Positions 1 to 9,538 of a stretch of DNA of 64,000 nt are shown here, piece after piece. Both the position numbers and the translations under genes were made by a program. The stretch is from an uncultured Mucilaginibacter sp. (lineage in GTDB: Bacteria > Bacteroidota > Bacteroidia > Sphingobacteriales > Sphingobacteriaceae), in the NCBI GenBank assembly GCA_903866915.1, contig CAIPPO010000154.1, forward strand, positions 1 through 64,000, given 5' to 3'. Numbering within the stretch: the stretch's first letter is position 1; each line of letters begins with the position of its first letter. The notes below the pieces were generated by a model. That model was not told the DNA's origin, ran no database searches, and was given only the letters and a program-made list of their open reading frames with translations.

Positions 1-99
1 CTGCTTACGGCTCATTCCGTATTTCTCTGCTAAGATACGATAACCCAAACCTTCATTTGTGTGATCCTGCTTGATCAGTAACGCTACCTTTTTGTCCAT
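1..99 (-). CDS. Partial transposase / helix-turn-helix protein N-terminus (runs off the left edge)
   Basis: Reverse complement of 1-99 reads ATG... = MDKKVALLIKQDHTNEGLGYRILAEKYGMSRKQ, resembling the N-terminal HTH of IS3-type OrfA proteins; truncated by the window edge. Confidence 0.5.
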   Translation of the reverse strand, partial: MDKKVALLIKQDHTNEGLGYRILAEKYGMSRKQ

Positions 100-327
100 T
101 TTCGATTTACTTGATGTGTAAACCTATTTCAGGACGAGACATCTGAACATTTTGATTTGTTTGGTTAACTATTGATGAGCAAATCCATACCAATTGCCCG
201 GTCAGTACAACCATTCCGATAGCTATCAGGACAGTCAATGTTGATAACCCCCTGAACGTTAGTAACTTTAGTTAAACAAATGTTAACTAGAGGAGTCAAA
301 AATACGTTTACATAACAAAAACGTATC

Positions 328-660
328 ATGAGAGATCAAATGCTGATTGCCGATCCGTTGAATACGCCAACTGCTTTTGGCGATATTTGCGAAGCTGCCT
401 ATGAGCCCCGGTCTGTATGGATGGATATATTTCCGCCTTTAGAAGGCCTGCGTCCGCGAATGGCAGATGCCCGGGCACTGTGCCCATGGAGCATGGCTGC
501 CGAGCTTCGGGATTTTTCTACCCGGCCTTTGCGCAGAAAAAGTATCCTGGATGCTTTTAAAACCGGACTCAATACCATGCAGCTGTATCAATTGCCGGCC
601 GGGCGTATCCTTTTCATCGAAGATACTGCCAGCAGGAAAATCACTGTTTGGGTAGAGTAG
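328..660 (+). CDS. Small hypothetical protein (110 aa)
   Basis: Open frame in an otherwise empty interval; no family recognised. Confidence 0.4.
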   Translation: MRDQMLIADPLNTPTAFGDICEAAYEPRSVWMDIFPPLEGLRPRMADARALCPWSMAAELRDFSTRPLRRKSILDAFKTGLNTMQLYQLPAGRILFIEDTASRKITVWVE

Positions 661-732
661 CCGCAGGCAAGCTGTAAAGACAACAAACCGGTGCTGACCA
701 CCCGGCTTGTAAGGAGGCTTGGCCGCCCATAA

Positions 733-2925
733 TTATTCGATCACAAACCAGGTGTATGAATCTGGCTGCAGCGTAACATGCAGCTTTACCGTATAATCTC
801 TCCCCAGTACATAGCCGGTTGCCACACCATCTTTTTCTTTGATCTTAGCTTTTTCTGTTAGCCCGGTATAATAAAGCGGTAGCTTTATGGTTCGTGTTAT
901 TTTTTCTTTAAGCGGATTATAAAGCATCACCAACCCTTTGTTTTTTAGCGCCGGGTTTACATGCATCAGTCCATCCCAATCGCGCCCATCCGCCCGACGC
1001 AAATGGATCACATCTGAATTTAACAGCGTACGGTACTTTTTATACCAGTTGATCACGCTTTTCACCGCAATTTTGGTTTTTTCAGTATCATACAATCGCG
1101 GGCCCCGGTAACAAGCCTGAACACCGGCTCCGTAGTATTGTATCATTAACTGCGTATAGTCCTGCAGGTGGTCGGCAAGTGGTTCCAAAACGGCCTCAGG
1201 ACCGCCGCCCTGGTATTTGGTAAGCGGTACAAAACCCCAGCTCATGGATGGTGTTTTCTCCCATAACCCGTCGTAGATATTTTGCCGGTTCAGTATTTTC
1301 TGGTCCTGCCGGGGCAGCGAAAAATTGACCTCGCGGTAGCCGATACCAATTTTATTGCTGCCATCAAGGAAATACCAATCGGGTGCATTTACATAAACGC
1401 CATGCTCGCTGCACCAGTGGTAAAGGCCCTTTTGTAATTCCATTTGTTTCCACTGGCTATCTTCAAGCCCCAGATGGCCCGGGTGAACGGTGCTGGCACA
1501 AACGTCGCCAGGGTAGGGTCCATCATTCTCGAAAATATCAAAACCGGTTCCGGAGATAAAGCTTTTTAATTTAGCAATATAAGCCAGCCCCCATTTACTA
1601 CCCAGGCAGGGCGCATTTCCAAAAAAAGCAGCCGCATCAGGCTTCCCCGTTTTAGGATCGATCACATCATCTTCATCACTGATCCTGCGCGAGCTAAACA
1701 AGGAATATCCGCCAATTTTTATGCCCTTCCCATGCGCATAGGCTGTAATACTTTTCCACCGTGCGATATTATTTGCACTGCTGTCCTCCATATCGCAATT
1801 GCTTCCAAAACTTAATATTAAAGCCTCATATCCCGTAGCGGCGCACTGCTCAATTGCCCGGTAAACTTCATCATCAGTTTTGCTTACCAGGTGCATGAAG
1901 ATAGGGTTTTCGGTGGTCCAGGGTGCTGCCGTCCGGTACATTTGCCGTATGGCCAGCCCCCGCCGCTCCCGGTCATAGCTATCCATCAGTAACTCATAGC
2001 TGCGTACCGATTTGAAGACTTCGCCCGTGTTTAAAACAATGCCGTTAACTTTTTCGGGATAGATCTCCAACAAACAGGGTGTTTGGTAATTATAATTCAC
2101 CTGCGAAGTATAGGCACTATCAGCCAGCCAATGCGTGGTTTGGTCGCTCAGGTCATAACGCATGGCATTATTAAATGCATAATTAGTTTCCACGTAAATG
2201 CCGTGCTGTTTTTTCATTTGTTCGGGCGAACCTACCACGGCACTTTCTTCTTCTACCAAAGCGAGTATTTCGTTGGTAACACGCCCCACTTTTATGCTAT
2301 GCCCCGAATTGTTTTCAACCCTCACCGACTTTACAATAAGGGGTATTCCATCATACAATTCGTAGTTGACCATGACGGCGATATCCTTTAAAGCTTCCTG
2401 ACGCGAATGATATACGAAAGTCAGCGTTTTGCCCGTCGGTTGTTTAGCGTTCATGGCCCAGCCAACTGGCTTCCATGCAATATAGGTTTGCAGCTCGGTG
2501 ATTTTATACCCGGAAAAATAAAAATCATCATCATGGGCCTGGTACCTGTCTACCGAGTCAATCTGTAGGTAAGCGTTTTCGGTTTGGCCGTAAAGTCCGC
2601 CTACGTTGTATGCCCTGCCATCTATGTTTAGGCTTGCCTCGGGCTTAATCGCCCGTAACAATTGCTGACCGCTTGACAGATTTTCAAAGTCGATACAAGC
2701 CACATTAGGCTGTATCCTGAATACCCTTTTTACCAGGCCATTGTTCAGGGTGATATTTTTATGGTCGCGATCAACGATAACCCGGGCCCGGACTTTTAGC
2801 GGCTTTATCAGCCAGTCGGCTGGTATTTGTCCGTTTGCACTTAGGGTTGCGATGCCGCAAATCAGCAAAATAAAACAACGTAAAAAATGCCTGCTGTTAA
2901 AGCTGTTATGGGTGCGATGTGCCAT
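733..2925 (-). CDS. Secreted alpha-galactosidase-like glycoside hydrolase
   Basis: 730 aa with N-terminal signal-like segment; TIM-barrel-like motifs (YEALILSFGSNCDMED, GIKIGGYSLFSSRR, FDIFENDGPYPGD) resembling clan GH-D-like proteins. Confidence 0.65.
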   Translation of the reverse strand: MAHRTHNSFNSRHFLRCFILLICGIATLSANGQIPADWLIKPLKVRARVIVDRDHKNITLNNGLVKRVFRIQPNVACIDFENLSSGQQLLRAIKPEASLNIDGRAYNVGGLYGQTENAYLQIDSVDRYQAHDDDFYFSGYKITELQTYIAWKPVGWAMNAKQPTGKTLTFVYHSRQEALKDIAVMVNYELYDGIPLIVKSVRVENNSGHSIKVGRVTNEILALVEEESAVVGSPEQMKKQHGIYVETNYAFNNAMRYDLSDQTTHWLADSAYTSQVNYNYQTPCLLEIYPEKVNGIVLNTGEVFKSVRSYELLMDSYDRERRGLAIRQMYRTAAPWTTENPIFMHLVSKTDDEVYRAIEQCAATGYEALILSFGSNCDMEDSSANNIARWKSITAYAHGKGIKIGGYSLFSSRRISDEDDVIDPKTGKPDAAAFFGNAPCLGSKWGLAYIAKLKSFISGTGFDIFENDGPYPGDVCASTVHPGHLGLEDSQWKQMELQKGLYHWCSEHGVYVNAPDWYFLDGSNKIGIGYREVNFSLPRQDQKILNRQNIYDGLWEKTPSMSWGFVPLTKYQGGGPEAVLEPLADHLQDYTQLMIQYYGAGVQACYRGPRLYDTEKTKIAVKSVINWYKKYRTLLNSDVIHLRRADGRDWDGLMHVNPALKNKGLVMLYNPLKEKITRTIKLPLYYTGLTEKAKIKEKDGVATGYVLGRDYTVKLHVTLQPDSYTWFVIE

Positions 2926-3101
2926 GGTAATACTTAATTTTCAAATGTATTAAATCCGAATAGGGATTTGGAGTCCCGGAAAAACGCAAAAAAAGGAGCC
3001 AAAAGCAAAATATCTTTAGTTTTCTTACCCTTGTTTCAACCGGAAAGTTAAATTAGCATATTCATTCCGCAATAGCGTAAACCAATTAAAACCATTTTGA
3101 T

Positions 3102-4178
3102 ATGCAAGCCCTTTTTGGCATAATTTTTCATTTTATTGGCGGCTTTGCGTCCGGCAGTTTTTACATCCCCTATAAAAAGGTGAAAGGATGGGCCTGGGAA
3201 AGTTTTTGGATCACAGGTGGTATATTTTCCTGGTTACTGGCTCCTTTTATTGCCGCATGGCTTACCATTCCCGATTTTATGCATATCATACAACACACGG
3301 GTGGGAGCGTACTTTTTTATACCTTTCTTTTCGGAGTACTTTGGGGTATTGGCGGACTGACCTACGGCCTTGGCGTACGTTATTTGGGGGTTTCGTTGGG
3401 CAGTACAATCATCCTGGGACTATGTTCGGTTTTTGGGGCATTGATACCATCGTTTTACTATAATTTTAACCCTACGCCCGGTAAAGACAGTTTCAATACG
3501 CTATTGCATACCCACTGGGGGCAATGGGTGTTATTTGGTATAGCTGTATGTGTTTTGGGGATAGTGATTTGCGGGCGCGCAGGTACGCTTAAAGAACGTG
3601 ATCTGTCAAAAAGCGATGTTAAATCGAATAACGCCGAATACAAATTCGGTTTGGGGCTGTTCGTAGCCATTGTTAGCGGGGTGCTAAGCGCCTGCTTCGC
3701 ATTCGGACTGGATGCAGGTTCGTCAATGGCGCATGTGGCGGGCAACTTTTGGAAGGCCTCGCACCCGGGCCAGGGCGAGTTCCTGTTCCGAAATAATGTT
3801 ACCTATATTGTGCTGCTTTGGGGCGGCCTTACAACCAATTTTATTTGGTGTATGGTACTCAATGCCCGTAATCGTACTTTTGGGAACTATACGGATAAAA
3901 AGACACCTTTAAAAGCAAATTACCTGTTTTCGGCATTGGCTGGTACAACCTGGTTCCTGCAGTTCTTTTTTTATGGGATGGGCGAAAGCAGGCTGGGAAA
4001 CGGTGCCAGCAGTTGGATATTGCATATGGCATTTATCATCCTGACAGCCAATGTATGGGGACTCGCACTGAAAGAATGGAAAGGCGTAAGCCGCAAAGCA
4101 CTTTATACGGTATTAGCAGGTATACTTACAATCATTGTTTCAGTTTTAATTGTTGGATATGGTAATTCGATTAAGTAG
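3102..4178 (+). CDS. rhaT: L-rhamnose/proton symporter RhaT
   Basis: 358 aa multi-TM protein (GGFASGSFYIPYKKVKGWAWESFWITGG) typical of RhaT; first gene of a rhamnose operon. Confidence 0.9.
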   Translation: MQALFGIIFHFIGGFASGSFYIPYKKVKGWAWESFWITGGIFSWLLAPFIAAWLTIPDFMHIIQHTGGSVLFYTFLFGVLWGIGGLTYGLGVRYLGVSLGSTIILGLCSVFGALIPSFYYNFNPTPGKDSFNTLLHTHWGQWVLFGIAVCVLGIVICGRAGTLKERDLSKSDVKSNNAEYKFGLGLFVAIVSGVLSACFAFGLDAGSSMAHVAGNFWKASHPGQGEFLFRNNVTYIVLLWGGLTTNFIWCMVLNARNRTFGNYTDKKTPLKANYLFSALAGTTWFLQFFFYGMGESRLGNGASSWILHMAFIILTANVWGLALKEWKGVSRKALYTVLAGILTIIVSVLIVGYGNSIK

Positions 4179-4267
4179 CTTATTGTTTTGCTCCGAAAGT
4201 CAGCATTAATCAGAAAGATGAACAAATTGTTTCAATAATCATTCAATCACTAATTTACTCAATAAAA

Positions 4268-6373
4268 ATGACCTTCCGGCACGTAAGCTATTTGTGGGAC
4301 GAAAAAAAGGCAGCCGAATTGGCAGGCGACGAAGTTGCATTACTAATCTATCGCTCTAACTTGTTGGGAGCCGATTTGCGACTCACTAATTATGGCGGGG
4401 GTAATACATCCTGCAAAGTAATCAGCCCCGACCCTCTTTCGGGTAAAGAAGTAGAAATAATGTGGATCAAAGGTTCGGGCGGCGACCTCGGGACTTTGAA
4501 AAAAAGTGGGTTGGCAGCATTATACGCCGATCGTTTGCGCAGCCTGAAAGCGATTTATCGCGGTTTGGAATATGAAGACGAGATGGTTGCATTGTTTAAC
4601 CATTGCATTTACGATCTGGATTCTAAAGCACCTTCTATTGACACGCCATTGCATGGTTTTTTGCCCTTTAAACATATAGATCACCTGCATCCCGATGCTA
4701 CTATAGCTATAGCAGCTGCCAAAGACGGGAAACGTATCACACTGGAATTGTTTGATGGTAAAATAGGCTGGGTAGATTGGCAGCGCCCTGGTTTTGACCT
4801 TGGCCTTAAACTGAAACAATGCCTCGACGAAAATCCCGGGATCATCGGTATTATGCTCGGTTCGCATGGCTTGTTCACCTGGGGCGACACAGCTTACGAA
4901 AGTTATGTAAATACGCTTCAGGTGATTGAGAAATGTGCACAATTCCTTGAAGATAATTACGCCAATAACGGCCCCACTTTCGGCGGTCAAAAGATAGCGG
5001 GACTGGATGAGGCCGGTCGCAAAAAGCAGGCAGCTGCCATAGCGCCACTGCTAAGAGGTTTTTGCTCCAGCGAACGGCATATGATCGGTCATTTTACCGA
5101 CGACGCTCGGGTATTAGAGTTTATCAATTCAAACGAGCTGCAGCGCCTTGCACCAATGGGCACCAGTTGCCCTGATCATTTTTTAAGGACCAAGATCAGT
5201 CCCCTGGTGCTCGAGCTGGAGCCCAATGAAGATATTTCGGATTCAAAAGCTGTTAGGGAGCGCTTGGCACCGGCATTTGAGGCTTACCGTAAACTATATG
5301 CTGCATATTACGAAAAGTGCAAACACCCTAATAGTCCGGCAATACGCGATGCTAATCCGGTGATCATCCTTTACCCCGGCGTTGGCTTGTTCTCTTTCTC
5401 AAAAGACAAACAAACAGCTCGGGTAGCAGCAGAATTTTATACAAATGCCATCAATGTGATGAAGGGCGCTGAAGCTATTTCGTCCTATACCTCCTTGCCG
5501 AGGCAGGAAGCCTTTGATATTGAGTATTGGTTATTGGAAGAAGCCAAACTGCAGCGTATGCCCAGGGCAAAGCCACTTTCAGGCAAAATTGCATTGGTTA
5601 CTGGCAGCGCCGGAGGGATAGGGAAGGCTATCGCCAAAAAATTTGCGGACGAAGGTGCAGTAGTTGTGCTTAATGATATGAATGCCGATCGTTTGCAGCA
5701 TGCGGCCGCAGAATTTAAAAGTAAATTCGGACGCGATGCCTATACTGCTGTTGTTTTGGATGTAACCAGCGGGACGCAGATCAATGAGGCATTTGAGGTA
5801 GCAGCCCTGGCTTTTGGGGGAATTGATATCGTAGTGAACAATGCAGGATTATCGATCTCAAAATCGATAGCGGACCATACCGAAAAGGATTGGGATATTT
5901 TGTATGATGTACTGGTAAAGGGCCAGTTTTTAGTAACGCAGGCGGCCGTTGCACTGATGAAAAAGCAGGATATAGGTGGCGATGTGATTAATATCGTCAG
6001 CAAAAATGCTTTGGTATCAGGTCCCAATAATGCCGGATACGGTAGTGCCAAGGCCGCGCAGTTGCATTTGAGCCGTTTAAATGCTGCTGAGCTGGGTGGC
6101 GACAAGATCAGGGTAAATATCGTTAATCCGGATGCCGTAATCAGCGACAGCAATATCTGGGCCGGTGGCTGGGCCGAGGGCAGGGCCAAAGCCTATGGCA
6201 TAACAGTTGAAGAATTGCCGGCATATTATGCCAAAAGAACGCTGCTGAATGAAATTATTTTACCCGATGATATTGCCAATGCCTGTTTTGCACTGGTTGG
6301 CGGCCTTTTGAATAAATCGACCGGTAACGTGCTGAACGTTGATGGAGGGTTGGCAGCAGCATTTGTGCGCTAA
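4268..6373 (+). CDS. rhaD: Bifunctional rhamnulose-1-phosphate aldolase / short-chain dehydrogenase
   Basis: N-terminal class II aldolase domain (TNYGGGNTSCK, GSHGLFTWGD) fused to a C-terminal SDR domain (VTGSAGGIGKAIAKKFADEGA, NNAGLSISKS, YGSAKAA). Confidence 0.9.
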   Translation: MTFRHVSYLWDEKKAAELAGDEVALLIYRSNLLGADLRLTNYGGGNTSCKVISPDPLSGKEVEIMWIKGSGGDLGTLKKSGLAALYADRLRSLKAIYRGLEYEDEMVALFNHCIYDLDSKAPSIDTPLHGFLPFKHIDHLHPDATIAIAAAKDGKRITLELFDGKIGWVDWQRPGFDLGLKLKQCLDENPGIIGIMLGSHGLFTWGDTAYESYVNTLQVIEKCAQFLEDNYANNGPTFGGQKIAGLDEAGRKKQAAAIAPLLRGFCSSERHMIGHFTDDARVLEFINSNELQRLAPMGTSCPDHFLRTKISPLVLELEPNEDISDSKAVRERLAPAFEAYRKLYAAYYEKCKHPNSPAIRDANPVIILYPGVGLFSFSKDKQTARVAAEFYTNAINVMKGAEAISSYTSLPRQEAFDIEYWLLEEAKLQRMPRAKPLSGKIALVTGSAGGIGKAIAKKFADEGAVVVLNDMNADRLQHAAAEFKSKFGRDAYTAVVLDVTSGTQINEAFEVAALAFGGIDIVVNNAGLSISKSIADHTEKDWDILYDVLVKGQFLVTQAAVALMKKQDIGGDVINIVSKNALVSGPNNAGYGSAKAAQLHLSRLNAAELGGDKIRVNIVNPDAVISDSNIWAGGWAEGRAKAYGITVEELPAYYAKRTLLNEIILPDDIANACFALVGGLLNKSTGNVLNVDGGLAAAFVR

Positions 6374-6388
6374 TAAAATTCAATCGGT

Positions 6389-6703
6389 ATGGATCGTGTA
6401 GCTTTTAAGATGAAATTATTACCGGGGTGCGAAGCTGAATACAAAAAACGCCACGACGAAATATGGCCTGAACTTTCCTCCTTGCTAAAGCAATCGGGGA
6501 TTGGCGATTATTCGATCTTTTTGGAGGAAGAAAGCGGCTATCTGTTCGGGTTTTTGAAAGTTAAGGATAGGCAAGTGCTGGAAAACTTGCCAGCTCAAGC
6601 CATAATGCAAAAGTGGTGGGCTTTCATGAGCGATATAATGGAGGTAAACCCTGACCGGTCGCCTGTTAGCCTGCCCCTAAAAGAAGTATTTTATTTACCC
6701 TGA
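6389..6703 (+). CDS. rhaM: L-rhamnose mutarotase
   Basis: 104 aa; motifs MKLLPGCEAEYKKRHDEIWPEL and QKWWAFMSDIMEVNPD typical of RhaM. Confidence 0.92.
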   Translation: MDRVAFKMKLLPGCEAEYKKRHDEIWPELSSLLKQSGIGDYSIFLEEESGYLFGFLKVKDRQVLENLPAQAIMQKWWAFMSDIMEVNPDRSPVSLPLKEVFYLP

Positions 6704-6725
6704 CCATTAAATCAACCCGAATGCC

Positions 6726-8000
6726 ATGCCAGTAAATGCTAAACTGATTGAAGACCACAACGAGCAACACATTAAAGCGCATCGCCGTAAATTTGATTTC
6801 ATAACTGCTGAAATTGCTAATGCTGAGGCAATTGTACAAAAGCTCGTGGAATTTAATATAGCTATACCCAGTTGGGCACTAGGAACAGGGGGTACACGTT
6901 TTGGACGTTTCAGCGGGGGTGGTGAGCCGCGTAACCTCGAAGAAAAAATTGAGGATGTGGGCCTGCTTCATGCTTTGAACCGTTCGAGCGGTGCTATATC
7001 ACTACATATTCCCTGGGATATTCCTGAAAATTATGGCGCTATAAAAGCGCTCGCTGCGCAATACCAGCTTCAATTTGATGCGGTAAACTCCAATACGTTC
7101 CAGGATCAGCCCGGACAGGCTTTGAGCTATAAATTCGGTTCACTGCATCATGTTGATGCTAAAGTGAGGCAACAGGCCGTGAGGCATAATATCGAAGTTA
7201 TCAGGCATGGTGTCGAACTCGGGTCAAAAGCACTCACGGTTTGGCTGGCTGATGGTTCGAGTTTCCCGGGTCAGTTAAATTTCAGGAAAGCATTTCAGCG
7301 CACATTAGAAAGTCTGCAGGAAATTTACCGCGCTCTGCCTGCCGATTGGAAATTATTGATCGAGTATAAAGCCTTCGAGCCCTCCTTTTATTCGACGACG
7401 ATCGGCGACTGGGGCCAGTCATTTACACTGGCCAATAAATTAGGCCCGCAGGCCTACACACTGGTCGACCTTGGGCACCACCTGGCCAATGCCAATATCG
7501 AACAGATTGTCGCTTTGTTACTGATGGAAGGAAAATTAGGTGGATTTCATTTCAACGATTCAAAATATGCCGATGACGACCTAACGGCAGGCAGCATAAA
7601 ACCTTACCAGTTATTTCTCATTTTTAATGAACTGGTTGAAGGTATGGACGCAAGAGGCCTGGATCATGCTACTGGCTTAGGCTGGATGATCGACGCATCC
7701 CACAACCTGAAAGATCCGCTTGAAGATCTGCTTCAGTCGGTCGAAGCGATCATGATCGCCTATGCACAGGCACTAACGGTCGACCGCCAGGGTTTAGTTT
7801 TGGCACAAGAACAAAATGATGTGGTGAAATGCCAGGAAATATTGCAGCAAGCGTTTCGTACAGACGTACGTCCACTGGTCGCGGAAGCCAGACTAGTTGC
7901 CGGAGCAGCGCTTGACCCGATTGGTTTATACCGGAAATCGCAGTTGCGAAAATTGCTGATTGATCGCAGGGGAGCAAAAACTATAGCTACTGGCTTGTAG
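6726..8000 (+). CDS. rhaI: L-rhamnose isomerase (RhaI / sugar isomerase type)
   Basis: 424 aa TIM-barrel isomerase; WALGTGGTRFGRF, VDLGHHLANANIEQIVALLL, GGFHFNDSKYADDDL; operon context. Confidence 0.88.
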   Translation: MPVNAKLIEDHNEQHIKAHRRKFDFITAEIANAEAIVQKLVEFNIAIPSWALGTGGTRFGRFSGGGEPRNLEEKIEDVGLLHALNRSSGAISLHIPWDIPENYGAIKALAAQYQLQFDAVNSNTFQDQPGQALSYKFGSLHHVDAKVRQQAVRHNIEVIRHGVELGSKALTVWLADGSSFPGQLNFRKAFQRTLESLQEIYRALPADWKLLIEYKAFEPSFYSTTIGDWGQSFTLANKLGPQAYTLVDLGHHLANANIEQIVALLLMEGKLGGFHFNDSKYADDDLTAGSIKPYQLFLIFNELVEGMDARGLDHATGLGWMIDASHNLKDPLEDLLQSVEAIMIAYAQALTVDRQGLVLAQEQNDVVKCQEILQQAFRTDVRPLVAEARLVAGAALDPIGLYRKSQLRKLLIDRRGAKTIATGL

Positions 8001-8008
8001 GAGTTTGA

Positions 8009-9367
8009 ATGAAGTCTGTTGCAGCCATATTCGACATCGGTAAAACCAACAAAAAGCTTTTACTTTTTGATGAGGATTATTGTATAGTTGATGAAACAGT
8101 TGAACGTTTGGACGAGACTGTAGATGAAGATGGATTTCCCTGCGAGGATATTGATAGTTTAAGCCGTTGGGTATCTGATCGTTTTAGTGAAAAGCTGGTC
8201 CGGAAAGAATTCGATATCAAAGCAGTTAATTTTTCAGCTTACGGGGCCTGCCTGGTTTATATTGACGAAAATGGCAGCCCGCTAACCCCTCTCTATAATT
8301 ACCTGAAACCCTTTCCCGAAAGTTTAGCAGATGAATTATATGCCAATTATGGTGGCAGGGAAAAGTTTTCGATTGAAACGGCCTCGCCTGCTTTAGGCAG
8401 CCTCAATTCAGGATTGCAGTTGTATCGCTTGAAGAAGGAGCAACCGGAAGTGTTTGAAAGAATGAAATTCGCCTTGCATCTGCCACAATATTTAAGTTCA
8501 CTTATTTCCCGAAAATATCTGAATGAAATTACCGGAATTGGCTGCCATACAGCCATGTGGGATTTTCAAAACGACGATTACCACCAATGGTTCAGGCAAG
8601 AAGGACTTGAACGGAAGCTTCCGCCGCTCGCCCGTGCTCAAAAACCCTGGTATTTGCAACAAACAGTTGTTGGTGTTGGTTTGCATGATAGTTCGGCAGC
8701 GCTGATACCTTACCTGCTGGCAAATAACGAGCCATTTTTGCTGCTGTCAACAGGCACATGGTGCATCAGCCTCAATCCCTTTGATCAAAGTCCGCTTACC
8801 GCGGCAGAACTGGCGCAGGATTGCCTTTGTTACCTGCAATATACCGGTAAGCCCATAAAAGCATCGCGATTATTTTCGGGGTACGAACATGACGAGCAGG
8901 TTAAACGGATTGCAGCGCATTTTAATTGGCGGGCAGATGAGTTTAACACGATTAAATACGATGCAAAGCTAAAAAAATGGATTGAAGGAAATTTCAACCA
9001 GGGCGTTGCTCCGGATGATCTGACCAAAGGTTCGGGCTTCGCAAAAAGATCGCTGGAAGCATTTACAGATCCAAGCGCAGCTTATCACCAATTGATCATC
9101 GACCTGGTCAATCAGCAGTTCAGATCTACGCAATTAGTTTTGAAAGAGAAACAGGTTAGCAAGCTGTTTGTTGATGGCGGATTCAGCAGCAATGATATTT
9201 ATATGCACTTGCTAGCCGGGAAATTCCGGGATATCGAAGTTTTTGCAGCGTCAGTTGCACAGGCATCGGCAATGGGTGCTGCGCTGGTTATTGCTGGATA
9301 CTGGAACAGCAAACCTGTCCTGCAGTCATCAATTAACCTCAAAAAATACGCTCCGCCATTGTCCTGA
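8009..9367 (+). CDS. rhaK: FGGY-family carbohydrate kinase, probable L-rhamnulokinase
   Basis: 452 aa; FDIGKTNKKLLLFD N-terminal phosphate motif, LLSTGTWCISLNP, FVDGGFSSNDIYMHLLA; last gene of the rha cluster. Confidence 0.87.
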   Translation: MKSVAAIFDIGKTNKKLLLFDEDYCIVDETVERLDETVDEDGFPCEDIDSLSRWVSDRFSEKLVRKEFDIKAVNFSAYGACLVYIDENGSPLTPLYNYLKPFPESLADELYANYGGREKFSIETASPALGSLNSGLQLYRLKKEQPEVFERMKFALHLPQYLSSLISRKYLNEITGIGCHTAMWDFQNDDYHQWFRQEGLERKLPPLARAQKPWYLQQTVVGVGLHDSSAALIPYLLANNEPFLLLSTGTWCISLNPFDQSPLTAAELAQDCLCYLQYTGKPIKASRLFSGYEHDEQVKRIAAHFNWRADEFNTIKYDAKLKKWIEGNFNQGVAPDDLTKGSGFAKRSLEAFTDPSAAYHQLIIDLVNQQFRSTQLVLKEKQVSKLFVDGGFSSNDIYMHLLAGKFRDIEVFAASVAQASAMGAALVIAGYWNSKPVLQSSINLKKYAPPLS

Positions 9368-9538
9368 ACGCTGTATCCGATATATTTTTCTGAAGCGCTC
9401 TGTTTGTATCTTACTGTATATCAAAAATATACAAAAAATACCCATCGATTTTTATTATAAAATTCAGATCGATAGCTTAACAATTACACGCTTTTTTATC
9501 AAAGCCACTATTTTTATCCGGAATCCCTACCACCAATT

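Noticed and set aside
2083-2391. Plus-strand ORF inside the alpha-galactosidase-like gene, and many similar short ORFs antisense to long genes
   Set aside because: They overlap well-supported CDSs on the other strand, have no recognisable domains and look like by-products of coding constraint.
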